Below are positions 27,833-38,897 of a stretch of 64,000 nt of DNA, piece after piece (position 1 is the first letter of the stretch; each line of letters starts with the position of its first letter). Below the pieces are notes generated by a model. That model worked only from the letters and a program-made list of their open reading frames with translations. It ran no database searches and had not been told where the DNA came from. Source of the DNA: Cellulosimicrobium cellulans. GTDB taxonomy: Bacteria > Actinomycetota > Actinomycetes > Actinomycetales > Cellulomonadaceae. The stretch is taken from contig NZ_JAFBCN010000001.1 in the NCBI RefSeq assembly GCF_016907755.1, forward strand, positions 2,914,001-2,978,000, read 5' to 3'. The position numbers and the translations under genes are program-made.

Positions 27833-29157
27833 CCACCACCCCGCGCCAGACGCCCGCCCGCCGCCTCGTCGTCGTCGTCCGCGCCGACCCTGTGATCTGC
27901 GGCCACTCGGGCGAGGCCCGCAACCTCGCCGAGGCCGCGCTGCGCCGCGGGTTCACCGAGGTGCGGATCGTCACCTGGCCCGTCGAGCGCCTCGAGGCCG
28001 CCGGGCTCCCGCTGAAGCCTCTCGACTCCGTCCTCCCCTACGGCCCGGGCATCACGGTCGAGCGGCCGGGTCCCGTCGGCGACTACAAGGTGCCCGACGG
28101 CCGATACCTCGCCGGGCTCACCGGCCGCCTCGTCGAGCTCTTCACCGACGGCGTGCCCACCGTCTGCCTCTCCTTGTACCTCAGCCCGCACACCACCGCG
28201 GTGACCGACGCCGTGCGCGTGGCACGCAGCACCGGCCTCCCCGTCGAGGTCGCCACGATCGCCGAGGCGGTCGGCTCCGACGTGACGAACGTCGTCCGCT
28301 CGTGCGTCGAGGACGGGCGCTTCGGGGCCGCCGCGCACGTCCTGTCCGGGTATCTGGCCAGCGACCTGTGCGTCGCCGTCTCGCGGTACACGCGCGACCT
28401 GGTGGTGGCGTGCGCCCAGGAGATCGACGACCGGCACGGGACCTTCTTCGCGGAGCAGTGCGCCGAGCGCGTGCAGGTCTCCTTCCCGGCGATCGACACC
28501 GGCGCGTACACCGGTCTCGACCCGGCCGTCACGCGCGACGTGCTCGCCGGGCGCGGTCTGGACGACCGCCCGTACGTGCTCTTCCTGTCCCGCCTCGCCG
28601 CCGCGAAGGGCGTCGACGACCTGATCGACGGGTTCGCGCTGGCCACGCGCGCCGCCGGCGCCCGCCTCGTCGTCGCAGGCCGCGGGCCGGCCGAGGCCGA
28701 CCTGCGCGCCCGCGCCGCCGCGAGCCTGGCTGCCGACCGGATCGTCTTCCTCGACGACGTCGACGACGCGACCAAGCCGCACCTCATGGCCGGCAGCGCC
28801 GCGTTCGTCCTGCCGAGCAAGCCACGCCCCGAGTTCGTCGAGACGTTCGGCATCGCGCTCGCCGAGGCGATGCTCTCCGGCGGGGGGCCGGTGATCACCA
28901 CGGACACCGGTGGCATCGGCGAGGCCGTGGGCCCGCACGCGACGATCGTCCCGACGCACTCCCCTGCCGCGGTCGCGCACGCGCTCGACGAGGCGCTCTC
29001 CCTCGACCCCCCGGCGCGTCGGGCGCGCGCCGACGCGGCCCGGACGTACGCGTCGCAGTTCGACCGGGCCGCCGTGCTCGACGCGATGCTCGCCCGTCTC
29101 GTGGCGTCCCCCACCGCGCCCCGGTGGGTCAACGAGCTGCGTCCGGTACGCGCCTGA
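27829..29157 (+). CDS. GT4-type glycosyltransferase
   Basis: 442 aa GT-B fold. The N-terminal domain holds VRADPVICGHSGEARNLAEAAL; the C-terminal donor-binding domain has VLFLSRLAAAKGVDDLIDGF, LVVAGRGPAEADL and EFVETFGIALAEAML, the E-x7-E motif of retaining GT4 enzymes. The donor and acceptor are unknown. ATG 27829 overlaps the GH92 stop (ATGA), so the two enzymes are made together. Its 3' end overlaps the convergent nucleotidyltransferase gene by 29 bp. Confidence 0.9.
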   Translation: MTTTPRQTPARRLVVVVRADPVICGHSGEARNLAEAALRRGFTEVRIVTWPVERLEAAGLPLKPLDSVLPYGPGITVERPGPVGDYKVPDGRYLAGLTGRLVELFTDGVPTVCLSLYLSPHTTAVTDAVRVARSTGLPVEVATIAEAVGSDVTNVVRSCVEDGRFGAAAHVLSGYLASDLCVAVSRYTRDLVVACAQEIDDRHGTFFAEQCAERVQVSFPAIDTGAYTGLDPAVTRDVLAGRGLDDRPYVLFLSRLAAAKGVDDLIDGFALATRAAGARLVVAGRGPAEADLRARAAASLAADRIVFLDDVDDATKPHLMAGSAAFVLPSKPRPEFVETFGIALAEAMLSGGGPVITTDTGGIGEAVGPHATIVPTHSPAAVAHALDEALSLDPPARRARADAARTYASQFDRAAVLDAMLARLVASPTAPRWVNELRPVRA

Positions 29158-29986
29158 GGCCGGAGTCCGACGGCGGCGCGTCCGGGCCGTAGCGCGACAC
29201 CAGCGTCCGGAAGGACTCCGCGGCGACCGCGCGCGCACCGGCGCGGTCGCCGTCGCGCTCCACCGCCTCGGAGGCGAGCGCGAGCTCGTCGGCCACGAGG
29301 TGCGCCAGGGGCTCCGGGACGAGGCCGGCACCCATCTCGCGCGACACCGCCTTGAGGGCCACGAGCTCGGACACCGCCCGCACGACGGTCTCGGGGGCTT
29401 CGCCCTCCACGAGCAGCGTCCCGAGGTCCATCGGCGGGACCGCCGCCTCGGCACGCACCCGGAGCCAGCGCAGCGTCGCCGCCGGGCGCACGGCGTAGAA
29501 CACCTTCTTGAGCGGCACCTCGGGGTCCGACCACCACCGCTCCCGCTGTCCCCGAGCGACGTGCAGGTAGTGGCGCCGCAGCGCGTGACGGTCGACGACG
29601 CGCTCCGCGAGCGCGAGCAGGTCCGCCCGGAACGCGTCGTCCGCGCGGTACACGATCGGCGACCGCAGCCACTCCAGCAGCGTCGCGTTGCCCCGCACGA
29701 GCAGCCGCACCGCCTTGAGCAGGTCCCAGCCGTTCACGTCGAGCACGGCGTCCAGGGGCGTCTCGACGACGTCGCGCCGCGGCCACGGGTCCAGGTAGTC
29801 CGCCGTCGAACGCACGTAGACGAACCGGCAGTCGTAGTCCGAGTCCGGCGACGGGAACCCCCACGCACGGCTCCCGCTCTCCACCGCGAGCGGCAGGGCG
29901 ACCTGCTCGACGCGCACGACGGCGTCCAGCCGCGCGTCGACCCGACGCACGACCGCAGGGTCCAGGGAGTCCGGCACGGCACGCAT
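29129..29986 (-). CDS. RlaP/YcgL-type nucleotidyltransferase domain protein
   Basis: 285 aa. The nucleotidyltransferase signature SGSRAWGFPSPDSDYDCRFVYV (from about residue 38) has the GS motif and D-x-D metal ligands of the DNA polymerase beta superfamily, in the form found in RlaP proteins linked to RNA repair. The C-terminal helical half matches the same group. The exact substrate is unknown. The ATG start follows TACCCT by 6 nt and lacks a Shine-Dalgarno (leaderless). It is downstream of pyk but separated by a terminator. Confidence 0.8.
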   Translation of the reverse strand: MRAVPDSLDPAVVRRVDARLDAVVRVEQVALPLAVESGSRAWGFPSPDSDYDCRFVYVRSTADYLDPWPRRDVVETPLDAVLDVNGWDLLKAVRLLVRGNATLLEWLRSPIVYRADDAFRADLLALAERVVDRHALRRHYLHVARGQRERWWSDPEVPLKKVFYAVRPAATLRWLRVRAEAAVPPMDLGTLLVEGEAPETVVRAVSELVALKAVSREMGAGLVPEPLAHLVADELALASEAVERDGDRAGARAVAAESFRTLVSRYGPDAPPSDSGLRRVPDAAR

Positions 29987-30082
29987 CCCGCGAGGGTAGG
30001 GACACCGCGACCTCCGTGTCGTGGTCTTTCCGTCCCTGACCACCCACGCGCGGGGTGGTCGCGGGGCTCGACGGCGAGACGA

Positions 30083-30119
30083 CGACGGCGGCGCCCCCGC
30101 GAGAGGGGCGCCGCCGTCG
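30083..30119 (-). terminator. Terminator of pyk
   Basis: Perfect 15-bp stem (30083-30097 with 30105-30119) and a 7-nt loop, 40 bp after the pyk stop. Confidence 0.85.
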
Positions 30120-30158
30120 GGCGTCGCGCGAGACCGCGCCCTCACGGGCGCGACGGCG

Positions 30159-31589
30159 TCAGGCGCGCGTGTCGGAGTGGTCGCCGATCTTGTGCACGAG
30201 GATCGAGTTCGTCGTGCCCGGCTGGCCCACGGGGGCGCCGGAGACGACGACCACGAGGTCGCCGACCTCGGCGAGGCCGTTGGCCTGGAGGGTCGTGTCG
30301 ACCTGGCCGACCATCGCGTCGGTGTTCTCCACCTCGGGCACCTGGTAGGTCTGGGTGCCCCACGTGAGCGACAGGACGTTGCGCACGTGCTCGCGCGGCG
30401 TGAAGGCGAGCAGCGGGATGGACGAGCGCAGGCGCGACATGCGGCGCGCGGAGTCGCCCGACTGGGTGAACGTCGCGAGGTACTTCGCGCCGAGGATCTC
30501 GCCGATCTCGGCGGCGGCACGCGTGATGGCGCCACCGCGCGTGTGCGGGGTCGAGCCCAGCGGCGCGATGCGCTCGCGGCCGGCCTCCTCCGTCGCCTCG
30601 ATGATGCGGGCCATGGTCTCGACCGTGAGGATCGGGTACTCGCCCACGCTGGTCTCGCCCGAGAGCATGACCGCGTCGGCGCCGTCGAGGACGGCGTTGG
30701 CGCAGTCGGACGCCTCGGCGCGCGTCGGGCGCGGCGAGTTCGTCATGGACTCGAGCACCTGCGTCGCGACGATGACGGGCTTGGCGTTGCGACGCGCGAG
30801 CTCGACGATGCGCTTCTGGACGAGCGGGACCTGCTCGAGCGGGAGCTCGACCGCGAGGTCACCGCGGGCGACCATGACGCCGTCGAACGCGTCGACGATC
30901 TCGGCGAGGTTGTCGACGGCCTGCGGCTTCTCGATCTTCGCGACGACGGGGACCGTGCGGCCCTCCTCGTCCATGATCCGCTTGACGTCGTCGAAGTCCT
31001 TCGCGGACCGCACGAAGGACAGCGCGATGATGTCCGCACCGAGCTGGAGCGCCCAGCGCAGGTCGTCCTGGTCCTTCTCGGACAGCGCCGGCACGGAGAC
31101 CGCGACGCCCGGGAGGTTCAGGCCCTTGTTGTTCGACACCGGGCCGGCGACCTCGACGCGCGTGACCACGCGCGGGCCCTCGACGGCGGTGACGCGGACG
31201 AGCACCTTGCCGTCGTCGATGAGGATCGGGTCACCGACGCGCGCGTCGCCCGGCAGGCCCTTGTGCGTCGTGGAGACGAGCTCCTTGGTGCCGACGACGT
31301 CCTCGGTCGTGATCGTGAAGGTGTCACCCTCCTCGAGCCAGTGCTTCTCGTCGCCGCCGAAGCGGCCCAGGCGGATCTTCGGCCCCTGGAGGTCGACGAG
31401 CACCGCCACGGAGCGGCCGGACTCGGCGGCGGCCTCGCGCACGCCCTGGTAGACGGCCGCGTGCTCCTCGGCGCTGCCGTGGCTGCGGTTGATCCGCGCC
31501 ACGTCCATCCCCGCGTCGACGAGCGCGCGGAGCTGCTCCTTCGACTCGGTCGCGGGTCCGATGGTGCAGACGATCTTTGCTCTGCGCAT
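30159..31589 (-). CDS. pyk: Pyruvate kinase
   Basis: 476 aa. Converts PEP and ADP to pyruvate and ATP. Substrate and metal site motifs MRRAKIVCTIGPAT, DVARINRSHG, DLQGPKIRLG, VAKIEKPQAVDN, VMVARGDLAVE (Mg2+ ligands) and MLSGETSVGEYP are all present in order, with the B-domain between. The allosteric C-domain is present. ATG at 31589 with GGAG just upstream. It follows gltD on the same strand after 112 bp. Confidence 0.97.
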   Translation of the reverse strand: MRRAKIVCTIGPATESKEQLRALVDAGMDVARINRSHGSAEEHAAVYQGVREAAAESGRSVAVLVDLQGPKIRLGRFGGDEKHWLEEGDTFTITTEDVVGTKELVSTTHKGLPGDARVGDPILIDDGKVLVRVTAVEGPRVVTRVEVAGPVSNNKGLNLPGVAVSVPALSEKDQDDLRWALQLGADIIALSFVRSAKDFDDVKRIMDEEGRTVPVVAKIEKPQAVDNLAEIVDAFDGVMVARGDLAVELPLEQVPLVQKRIVELARRNAKPVIVATQVLESMTNSPRPTRAEASDCANAVLDGADAVMLSGETSVGEYPILTVETMARIIEATEEAGRERIAPLGSTPHTRGGAITRAAAEIGEILGAKYLATFTQSGDSARRMSRLRSSIPLLAFTPREHVRNVLSLTWGTQTYQVPEVENTDAMVGQVDTTLQANGLAEVGDLVVVVSGAPVGQPGTTNSILVHKIGDHSDTRA

Positions 31590-31701
31590 ATCTCCAGCCT
31601 CTAGTCTTCCGACCGGCCGGGAGCCGGTCGTCGCGGGGTGCCCCTCCCTAGGATGCCCCGCTCATCGTCCCGGCGCCGGACACCCGACGTCGGGGTGCAC
31701 G

Positions 31702-33168
31702 TCAAGCGCGCAAGGACACGGTGTTCGCGCGCACAGGCGCGGGCAGCTCGGTCCCTCCCTGAAGGTAGGCGTCGACGGATGCCGCCGCCGCCCGACCCTC
31801 GGCGATCGCCCACACGATCAGCGACTGCCCACGACCCGCGTCGCCGGCCACGAAGACCCCGGGCAGCGACGACGCGAAGTCGTCGCCGCGCGCCACGAGA
31901 CCGCGGCCCGTGAGGTCCGTGCCGGCCTGGGTCGTGATGGTCGCCGTCTCCGGCCCGGTGAAGCCCATCGCGACGAGCACGAGGTCCGCGGGGATCTCGC
32001 GCTCGGTGCCCTCCTTGGGCACGCGACGGCCGTCGGGCAGGTACTCGGTCTCCGCGACGCGCAGCGCGCGCACGGCTCCGTTCTCGTCGCCCAGGAACTC
32101 GACGGTGGACGCGAGGAACTCGCGCTCACCGCCCTCCTCGTGCGACGAGGACACCTCGAACACGATCGGGTCCGTCGGCCACGGCTGGGTCGCGGACCGC
32201 TCGAGCGGCGGCTGCTTGCCGATCGCGAGCGTCGTCACGCTCGCCGCGCCCTGGCGCAGCGAGGTGCCGAGGCAGTCCGACCCGGTGTCGCCGCCACCGA
32301 TGACGACGACGTGCTTGCCCGTGGCCGTGATCTGGTCGGCGACCTCGCGCCCGGCCACGACGGCGTTCGCCTGGTGCAGGAAGTCCATCGCGAAGTGGAT
32401 GCCGTCGAGCTCGCGCCCGGGGATCGACAGGTCGCGCGGGACGGTCGCGCCCGTGGCGACCACGACGGCGTCGTACCGTGCGCGGAGGTCGTCCCAGGTG
32501 ATGTCCACGCCGATCTCGACGCCCGGGCGGAAGCGCGTGCCCTCGGCCTCCATCTGCGCCACGCGGCGGTCGATGTGGAGCTTCTCGAGCTTGAAGTCGG
32601 GGATGCCGTAGCGCAGCAGCCCGCCGATCGCGTCGTCCCGCTCGTACACGGCGACCGTGTGGCCGGCGCGCGTGAGCTGCTGGGCGGCCGCGAGGCCGGC
32701 AGGACCCGAGCCCACGACGGCGACGGTCGAGCCGGTGAGGCGCTGCGGCACCTGCGGCGTGACGTAGCCGCGGGCGAACGCCTCGTCGATGATCGAGACC
32801 TCGACGTTCTTGATCGTCACGGCCGGCTGGTTGATGCCGAGCACGCAGCTCGACTCGCACGGCGCCGGGCACACGCGGCCCGTGAACTCCGGGAAGTTGT
32901 TCGTCTCGTGCAGGCGGTCGATCGCGTCGGCCCACTGGTCGCGGTAGACGAGGTCGTTCCACTCGGGGATGAGGTTGCCGAGCGGGCACCCCTGGTGGCA
33001 GAACGGGATGCCGCAGTCCATGCAGCGTCCCGCCTGCTCCTTGAGGAAGACCTGGCCCTCCTCGAGGTGCGCGTGCACGTCCTTCCAGTCCCGCAGGCGC
33101 ACGGCCACCGGGCGGTTGGGCGGGAGCTCGCGCTCCCGCACCTTCAGGAATCCGCGGGGGTCAGCCAC
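31702..33168 (-). CDS. gltD: Glutamate synthase (NADPH) small subunit
   Basis: 488 aa. Transfers electrons from NADPH through FAD to GltB. The N-terminal cysteine pattern [17 protein letters not shown] and [12 protein letters not shown] supplies the Fe-S ligands; then the FAD site [15 protein letters not shown] and the NADPH site [13 protein letters not shown]. The GTG 33168 start overlaps the gltB 3' end by 8 nt. The downstream gap to pyk (31590-31701) holds only a short palindrome at 31683-31694 as a possible terminator. Confidence 0.96.
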   Translation of the reverse strand: MADPRGFLKVRERELPPNRPVAVRLRDWKDVHAHLEEGQVFLKEQAGRCMDCGIPFCHQGCPLGNLIPEWNDLVYRDQWADAIDRLHETNNFPEFTGRVCPAPCESSCVLGINQPAVTIKNVEVSIIDEAFARGYVTPQVPQRLTGSTVAVVGSGPAGLAAAQQLTRAGHTVAVYERDDAIGGLLRYGIPDFKLEKLHIDRRVAQMEAEGTRFRPGVEIGVDITWDDLRARYDAVVVATGATVPRDLSIPGRELDGIHFAMDFLHQANAVVAGREVADQITATGKHVVVIGGGDTGSDCLGTSLRQGAASVTTLAIGKQPPLERSATQPWPTDPIVFEVSSSHEEGGEREFLASTVEFLGDENGAVRALRVAETEYLPDGRRVPKEGTEREIPADLVLVAMGFTGPETATITTQAGTDLTGRGLVARGDDFASSLPGVFVAGDAGRGQSLIVWAIAEGRAAAASVDAYLQGGTELPAPVRANTVSLRA

Positions 33169-36100
33169 GGGCCACCTCCAAGATCTGGTCCCACACACCC
33201 GGGGCCGCGGGGTCGAGCCCGGCCGACTCGGCCTTCTCGAGCGCCGAGCGCATGCGGGCGAAGTCGGTCGGCAGCACGCGCGTGAAGCGCTGGACGGCCG
33301 CGGGGAAGTCCTCGAGGAGCTCGGCCGCGAGCGGCGACCCGGTCTCCTCGTGGTGACGACGCACGAGCTGCTCCACGAGCGCCACCTCGGCGTCCTCGAG
33401 CGGGCTCAGGCCGAGCTCGCCCGTCGCGAGCGCGCTCGTGTTCACGGCGCCCTCCCGCAGGTCGAGCACGTACGCGGTGCCGCCGGACATGCCGGCGCCG
33501 AAGTTGCGCCCGGTGGGGCCGAGCACGAGCACCGTGCCGCCCGTCATGTACTCGCAGCCGTGGTCGCCCACGCCCTCGACGACGAGCGTCGCACCCGAGT
33601 TGCGGACGCCGAAGCGCTCGCCGACACGGCCGCGCAGGAAGATCTCGCCCGACGTCGCGCCGTAGCCGATGACGTTGCCTGCCACGACGTTGCTCGACCC
33701 GGTGAGGACCGCGTTGCGGTCCGGGCGCACGACGATCCGCCCGCCCGACAGGCCCTTGCCGACGTAGTCGTTCGCGTCGCCGAACAGGCGCAGCGTGACG
33801 CCGCACGGGAGGAACGCGCCGAGCGACTGGCCGGCGGACCCGGTGAGGGTCACGTCGATCGTGTCGTCGGGCAGGCCCTCGCCGCGGAACCGCTTGGTGA
33901 CCTCGTGGCCGAGCATCGTGCCCACGGTGCGGTTGACGTTGCGCACCGGCAGGGAGATGCGGACCGGCTCGCGCCGCTCGAGCGCGTCCTCGGCGAGGGC
34001 GACGAGCTGGTTGTCGAGCGCCTTCTCGAGGCCGTGGTCCTGGGTCGTGGTGTTGCGCAGCGAGGCGCCCTCGACCGGCACGGGCCGCTCGAGCACGGGC
34101 CCGAGGTCGAGACCCTGGGCCTTCCAGTGGTCGACCGCCTTGCGCGTGTCGAGGAGCTCGACGCGGCCGATGGCCTCCTCGATGCTCCGGAAGCCCAGGC
34201 GCGCCAGGTACTCGCGCACCTCCTCGGCGATGAACTCGAAGAAGTTCACGACGAACTCCGGCTTGCCGGTGAACCGGGCGCGCAGCTCGGGGTTCTGCGT
34301 CGCGACACCCACCGGGCACGTGTCCAGGTGGCACACGCGCATCATGACGCAGCCCGAGACGACCATGGGGGCGGTCGCGAAGCCGAACTCCTCGGCCCCG
34401 AGCAGCGCCGCCACGACCACGTCGCGGCCGGTCTTCATCTGGCCGTCGACCTGGACGACGATGCGGTCGCGCAGGTTGTTGAGCACGAGCGTCTGCTGGG
34501 TCTCGGCGAGACCGATCTCCCAGGGCGTGCCCGCGTGCTTGAGCGACGTGAGCGGGCTCGCGCCCGTGCCGCCGTCGTGACCCGAGATGAGGACGACGTC
34601 CGCGTGCGCCTTGGACACGCCCGTCGCGACCGTCCCGACGCCGAACTCGGACACGAGCTTGACGTGGATGCGCGCCGACGGGTTCGCGTTCTTGGCGTCG
34701 TGGATGAGCTGCGCGAGGTCCTCGATCGAGTAGATGTCGTGGTGCGGCGGCGGCGAGATGAGCCCGACGCCCGGCGTCGAGTGCCGGGTCTTGGCGACCC
34801 ACGGGTACACCTTGTGGCCCGGGAGCTGACCGCCCTCGCCGGGCTTGGCGCCCTGGGCGAGCTTGATCTGGATGTCGTCGGCGTTCGTCAGGTACTCGCT
34901 CGTGACGCCGAAGCGCCCCGACGCGATCTGCTTGACCTTGGAGCGGCGCTCCGGGTCGTACAGGCGCTCCGGGTCCTCGCCGCCCTCGCCGGTGTTCGAC
35001 CGGCCGCCGAGGCGGTTCATCGCGATCGCGAGGGTCTCGTGCGCCTCCGCGGAGATCGACCCGTACGACATGGCGCCCGTGTTGAAGCGCTTGACGATCT
35101 CGCTCACGGGCTCGACCTCGTCGAGCGGCACCGCGGGGCGCTCGCCCTCGCGCAGCGCGAGGAGGCCGCGCAGCGTCATGAGCCGCGAGGACTGCTCGTC
35201 CACGCGGTGCGTGTACTGACGGAAGATGTCGAACCGGCGCTCGCGCGTGGCGTGCTGGAGCCGGAAGACCGTCTCCGGGTCGAACAGGTGCTCCTCGCTG
35301 TCGCGGCGCCACTGGTACTCGCCGCCCGTCGTGAGACGGACGTGCGGGCGGTGGTTGCCGGACTTGGGGTACGCGTCGACGTGCCGCGCCGCGACCTCGG
35401 CCGCGACGACGTCGAGCCCGATGCCGCTGAGGCGCGACGTCGTGCCCGTGAAGAACGCCTGCACGAGGTCGTGGGACAGGCCCACCGCCTCGAAGACCTG
35501 GGCGCCGCGGTACGAGGAGATGGTCGAGATGCCCATCTTGCTCATGACCTTGAGCACGCCCTTGCCGAGCCCCTTGATGAGGTTCGCGACGGCCTTCGCC
35601 GGGTCGACCGTGAGGTAGCCGCGGCGCGCGAGGTCCTCGACGGTCTCCATGGCGAGGTACGGGTTGACCGCGGCGGCGCCGTAGCCGATGAGCAGCGCGA
35701 CGTGGTGCACCTCGCGCACGTCGCCGGCCTCGACGACGAGCGACACCTGGGTGCGCGTGTGCCGGCGCAGCAGGTGGTGGTGCACCGCGCTCGAGAGCAG
35801 CAGCGACGGGATCGGGGCGTGCTCGGCGTCCGAGTCGCGGTCCGACAGCACGATGAAGCTCGCGCCCGCGGCGACGTGCTCGTCGACCTCGGCGAAGATC
35901 TCCTCGAGCCGGGCGAGCAGCGACTCGCCGCCGCCCGCGACGCGGTACAGGCCCTTGATCGTCACCGCGCGGAAGATGCCGGCGAGCTTCGGGTCCTTGT
36001 CGACGCGGATGATCTTCGCGAGCTGGTCGTTGTCGAGCACGGGGAACGGCAGCATGAGCTTGCGCGCGTGCTCGGGCGTGTCGACGAGCAGGTTCGGCTC

Positions 36101-37744
36101 CGGGCCGATCGCGCCGCCGATGGACGTCACGAGCTCCTCGCGGATCGCGTCGAGCGGCGGGTTCGTCACCTGCGCGAACATCTGCGTGAAGTAGTCGAAC
36201 AGGAGGCGCGGGCGCTGCGCGAGGACGGCGATCGGGGTGTCCGTACCCATCGCGCCCAGCGGCTCGGCACCCGTGTTGGCCATCGGGGTGAGGATGACCT
36301 TGAGCTCCTCCTGCGTGTACCCGAAGGCACGCTGGCGGCGCTCGACGGACGCGGGGCTGTGCGCGACGTGCTCGCGCTCGGGGAGCTGGTCGAGGTAGAC
36401 CGCGTTCTCGGCGACCCACTGCGCGTACGGGCGCTGCGCGGCGAGCTGGGACTTGATCTCCTCGTCCTCGATGATCCGGCCCTGACCGGTGTCGACGAGG
36501 AACATGCGCCCCGGCTCGAGGCGACCCTTGCGGACGATCGTCGCCGGGTCGAGGTCGAGCACGCCCGCCTCGCTCGCGAGCACGACGAGGCCGTCCTCGG
36601 TCACCCAGTAGCGCCCCGGGCGCAGGCCGTTGCGGTCGAGGACCGCGCCGATGAGGGTGCCGTCCGTGAAGTTGAGGCACGCCGGCCCGTCCCACGGCTC
36701 CATGAGCGTCGAGTGGTACTCGTAGAACGCGCGCCGGTCCGGGTCCATGTCGGCGTGGTTCTCCCACGCCTCGGGGACCATCATGAGCACCGCGTGCGGC
36801 AGCGAGCGGCCCGACAGGTGCAGCAGCTCGAGCACCTCGTCGAAGCTGGCCGAGTCGCTCGACCCCTCCGAGCACACGGGCAGGAGCGGCGCGAGGTCGC
36901 CGACGGCGTCGCTCGCGAGGGTGCCCTCGCGCGCCGCCATCCAGTTCCGGTTGCCGCGCACCGTGTTGATCTCGCCGTTGTGCGCGATCATCCGGAACGG
37001 CTGCGCGAGCGGCCACGACGGGAACGTGTTCGTCGAGAACCGCGAGTGCACGAGCGCGATCTCGCTCGCGTACCGCGGGTCGGACAGGTCCGGGAAGAAC
37101 GGCTCGAGCTGCGCCGTCGTGAGCATGCCCTTGTACGTGAGGGTGCGCGCCGAGAGCGAGGCGAAGAACAGGCCGAGCTCGTTCTCCGCCCGCTTGCGCA
37201 GGCGGTAGGTGCGACGGTCGAGCTCGACGCCGGACAGCTCGCGCGCGGGGTCCGCGACGACGACCTGGCGGAACAGCGGCATGGACGCGCGTGCGCTCGG
37301 GCCGACGAGGTCCGCGGTCACGGGCACGTCGCGCCACGCCAGGACCTCGAGCTTCTCCTCGGCCGCGATCGCCTCGACGCCGCGGGCCGCCTCAGCGGCC
37401 GCGCCGGCGTCCTGCGGGAGGAAGGCCATGCCGATGGCGTAGTGCCCGGCGGGCGGGAGCTCCGCGTCGACCACGTCGCGCACGAACGCGTCGGGGATCT
37501 GCGTGAGGATCCCGGCGCCGTCGCCGCTGTTCTCCTCGGCGCCGACGGCGCCGCGGTGGTCGAGGTTGAGCAGGGCCGTCAGGCCCGCGTCAACGATGTC
37601 GCGTCCGGGCGTGCCGCGGAGCGTCGCCACGAAGGCGACGCCGCACGCGTCGTGCTCGGCGGCGGGGTCGTACAGACCGGATGCCGTGGGAGGGGCGGAC
37701 AGGGCGGGTGCCCGGTGCGCGTCCCGATACTGCGGCGTGGTCAT
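33161..37744 (-). CDS. gltB: Glutamate synthase (NADPH) large subunit
   Basis: 1527 aa. Uses glutamine and 2-oxoglutarate to make two glutamates. Cys34 ([10 protein letters not shown]) is the Ntn-type glutaminase nucleophile, exposed after removal of a 33-residue propeptide. The FMN/synthase domain ([33 protein letters not shown]-like segment, [11 protein letters not shown]) and the C-terminal beta-helix with repeated GG motifs follow. ATG 37744 is chosen because MTTPQYRD gives a normal propeptide length; further upstream reading is non-coding. Confidence 0.96.
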   Translation of the reverse strand: MTTPQYRDAHRAPALSAPPTASGLYDPAAEHDACGVAFVATLRGTPGRDIVDAGLTALLNLDHRGAVGAEENSGDGAGILTQIPDAFVRDVVDAELPPAGHYAIGMAFLPQDAGAAAEAARGVEAIAAEEKLEVLAWRDVPVTADLVGPSARASMPLFRQVVVADPARELSGVELDRRTYRLRKRAENELGLFFASLSARTLTYKGMLTTAQLEPFFPDLSDPRYASEIALVHSRFSTNTFPSWPLAQPFRMIAHNGEINTVRGNRNWMAAREGTLASDAVGDLAPLLPVCSEGSSDSASFDEVLELLHLSGRSLPHAVLMMVPEAWENHADMDPDRRAFYEYHSTLMEPWDGPACLNFTDGTLIGAVLDRNGLRPGRYWVTEDGLVVLASEAGVLDLDPATIVRKGRLEPGRMFLVDTGQGRIIEDEEIKSQLAAQRPYAQWVAENAVYLDQLPEREHVAHSPASVERRQRAFGYTQEELKVILTPMANTGAEPLGAMGTDTPIAVLAQRPRLLFDYFTQMFAQVTNPPLDAIREELVTSIGGAIGPEPNLLVDTPEHARKLMLPFPVLDNDQLAKIIRVDKDPKLAGIFRAVTIKGLYRVAGGGESLLARLEEIFAEVDEHVAAGASFIVLSDRDSDAEHAPIPSLLLSSAVHHHLLRRHTRTQVSLVVEAGDVREVHHVALLIGYGAAAVNPYLAMETVEDLARRGYLTVDPAKAVANLIKGLGKGVLKVMSKMGISTISSYRGAQVFEAVGLSHDLVQAFFTGTTSRLSGIGLDVVAAEVAARHVDAYPKSGNHRPHVRLTTGGEYQWRRDSEEHLFDPETVFRLQHATRERRFDIFRQYTHRVDEQSSRLMTLRGLLALREGERPAVPLDEVEPVSEIVKRFNTGAMSYGSISAEAHETLAIAMNRLGGRSNTGEGGEDPERLYDPERRSKVKQIASGRFGVTSEYLTNADDIQIKLAQGAKPGEGGQLPGHKVYPWVAKTRHSTPGVGLISPPPHHDIYSIEDLAQLIHDAKNANPSARIHVKLVSEFGVGTVATGVSKAHADVVLISGHDGGTGASPLTSLKHAGTPWEIGLAETQQTLVLNNLRDRIVVQVDGQMKTGRDVVVAALLGAEEFGFATAPMVVSGCVMMRVCHLDTCPVGVATQNPELRARFTGKPEFVVNFFEFIAEEVREYLARLGFRSIEEAIGRVELLDTRKAVDHWKAQGLDLGPVLERPVPVEGASLRNTTTQDHGLEKALDNQLVALAEDALERREPVRISLPVRNVNRTVGTMLGHEVTKRFRGEGLPDDTIDVTLTGSAGQSLGAFLPCGVTLRLFGDANDYVGKGLSGGRIVVRPDRNAVLTGSSNVVAGNVIGYGATSGEIFLRGRVGERFGVRNSGATLVVEGVGDHGCEYMTGGTVLVLGPTGRNFGAGMSGGTAYVLDLREGAVNTSALATGELGLSPLEDAEVALVEQLVRRHHEETGSPLAAELLEDFPAAVQRFTRVLPTDFARMRSALEKAESAGLDPAAPGVWDQILEVARG

Positions 37745-37838
37745 CAACACCGTCCTCACAGGCGCCCGACCGAGACGGCCGGGCTGGTTTCCAGCTGGGG
37801 GATTCGGGACGTCGTCGGCCCTATGGACATGACAGAAC

Positions 37839-37860
37839 CCACCGGGCGGTCGCCCGGCGG
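37839..37860 (-). terminator. Terminator of the trp-lgt operon
   Basis: A 9-bp stem with one G-U pair around the loop GACC, 23 nt after the lgt stop. It separates lgt from gltB, whose promoter must lie in 37745-37838. Confidence 0.6.
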
Positions 37861-37883
37861 ATTCGCCTATGAATGACGGATGC

Positions 37884-38897
37884 TCAGCGACCGGGGTCTG
37901 GTCGCGCGGCACCTGCCTGCTCGGACTCCTCCGAGTCGTCGGAGTCCTCGGTCGTCGAGAGGTCCTCGTCGTCGGTCGACTCCTCGACCGGCTCCTCGGA
38001 CCCCGTGGTGGACGCCTCGTCCGGAGCGTCGAGGGACACCGTCTCCTCGCGCCCGGGGTGGCGACGCCCGACAACGATAAACGCAATCAACGCACCGACG
38101 CCGACCAGGATCGAGGTCCAGACGTTCAGCCGGAGGCCGAGGACGTGCTCGGCCTCGTCGATGCGCAGCATCTCGATCCACACACGACCGAGCGTGTAGA
38201 CGAAGACGTAGAGCCAGAATACCCGACCATGACCCAGCCGGAACCGACGGTCCAGGTAGATCAGGAGCAGGGCAGCACCGATGTTCCAGACCATCTCGTA
38301 GAGGAACGTCGGGTGGAACAAGGTGCCCGGCGGATACCCCGCGGCGGCGGCCACCGAGTCGTCGACGCGCAGTCCCCAGGGCAGGGTCGTCGGGGCGCCG
38401 AACAGCTCCTGGTTGAACCAGTTGCCAAGCCGGCCGACGGCCTGCGCGAGCAGCAGGCCGGGCGCGAGGGCGTCGGCGAACGCGGGGAAGCTCACGCGCT
38501 GGCGACGGCACCCGATGTACGCACCGACCGCCCCGAGCGCGACCGCGCCCCAGATCCCGAGGCCGCCCTCCCACACGTAGAGCGCGCGGACGGGGTCACC
38601 GTTCGGGCCCCAGTACGGGTCCGGCGTCGAGAAGACGTGGTAGAGCCGCCCGCCGACGATGCCGAAGGGGACCGCCCAGAAGGCGATCTCCAGGACGTCG
38701 TCCGCCTCTCCCCCGCGCTCCACCCAGCGGCGCCGGGTGAGCCAGAGGGCCACGGCGATGCCCGCGAGGATCGCGAGCGCGTACGCCCGGATCGGGAACG
38801 GGCCCACGTACCACGTGTGCTGCGGGGGGCTCGGGAGCGCGGCGGGCAGGGTGCCCGCGGCCTCCACGAGCTGCCCGACGGCGAGCACGGCGCTCAT
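37884..38897 (-). CDS. lgt: Prolipoprotein diacylglyceryl transferase
   Basis: 337 aa membrane enzyme that adds diacylglycerol to the lipobox Cys of prolipoproteins. Seven hydrophobic segments; family hallmarks GGRLYHVFS and [16 protein letters not shown] are present. The C-terminal ~60 residues are a Glu/Asp/Ser-rich cytoplasmic tail, common in actinobacteria. The ATG overlaps the trpA stop by 4 nt (ATGA) and has GGAGGGG upstream. One likely client in this window is the FKBP lipoprotein. Confidence 0.96.
   Translation of the reverse strand: MSAVLAVGQLVEAAGTLPAALPSPPQHTWYVGPFPIRAYALAILAGIAVALWLTRRRWVERGGEADDVLEIAFWAVPFGIVGGRLYHVFSTPDPYWGPNGDPVRALYVWEGGLGIWGAVALGAVGAYIGCRRQRVSFPAFADALAPGLLLAQAVGRLGNWFNQELFGAPTTLPWGLRVDDSVAAAAGYPPGTLFHPTFLYEMVWNIGAALLLIYLDRRFRLGHGRVFWLYVFVYTLGRVWIEMLRIDEAEHVLGLRLNVWTSILVGVGALIAFIVVGRRHPGREETVSLDAPDEASTTGSEEPVEESTDDEDLSTTEDSDDSEESEQAGAARPDPGR

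Noticed and set aside
32969-37876. A 1635-aa open frame antisense to gltD/gltB
   Set aside because: Shadow of gltB with low-complexity Arg/His/Glu-rich composition and no motif.
37745-37883. A riboswitch upstream of gltB
   Set aside because: Apart from the lgt terminator hairpin, only one short GCTGG-AAA-CCAGC stem-loop is seen; no known aptamer pattern is recognisable.
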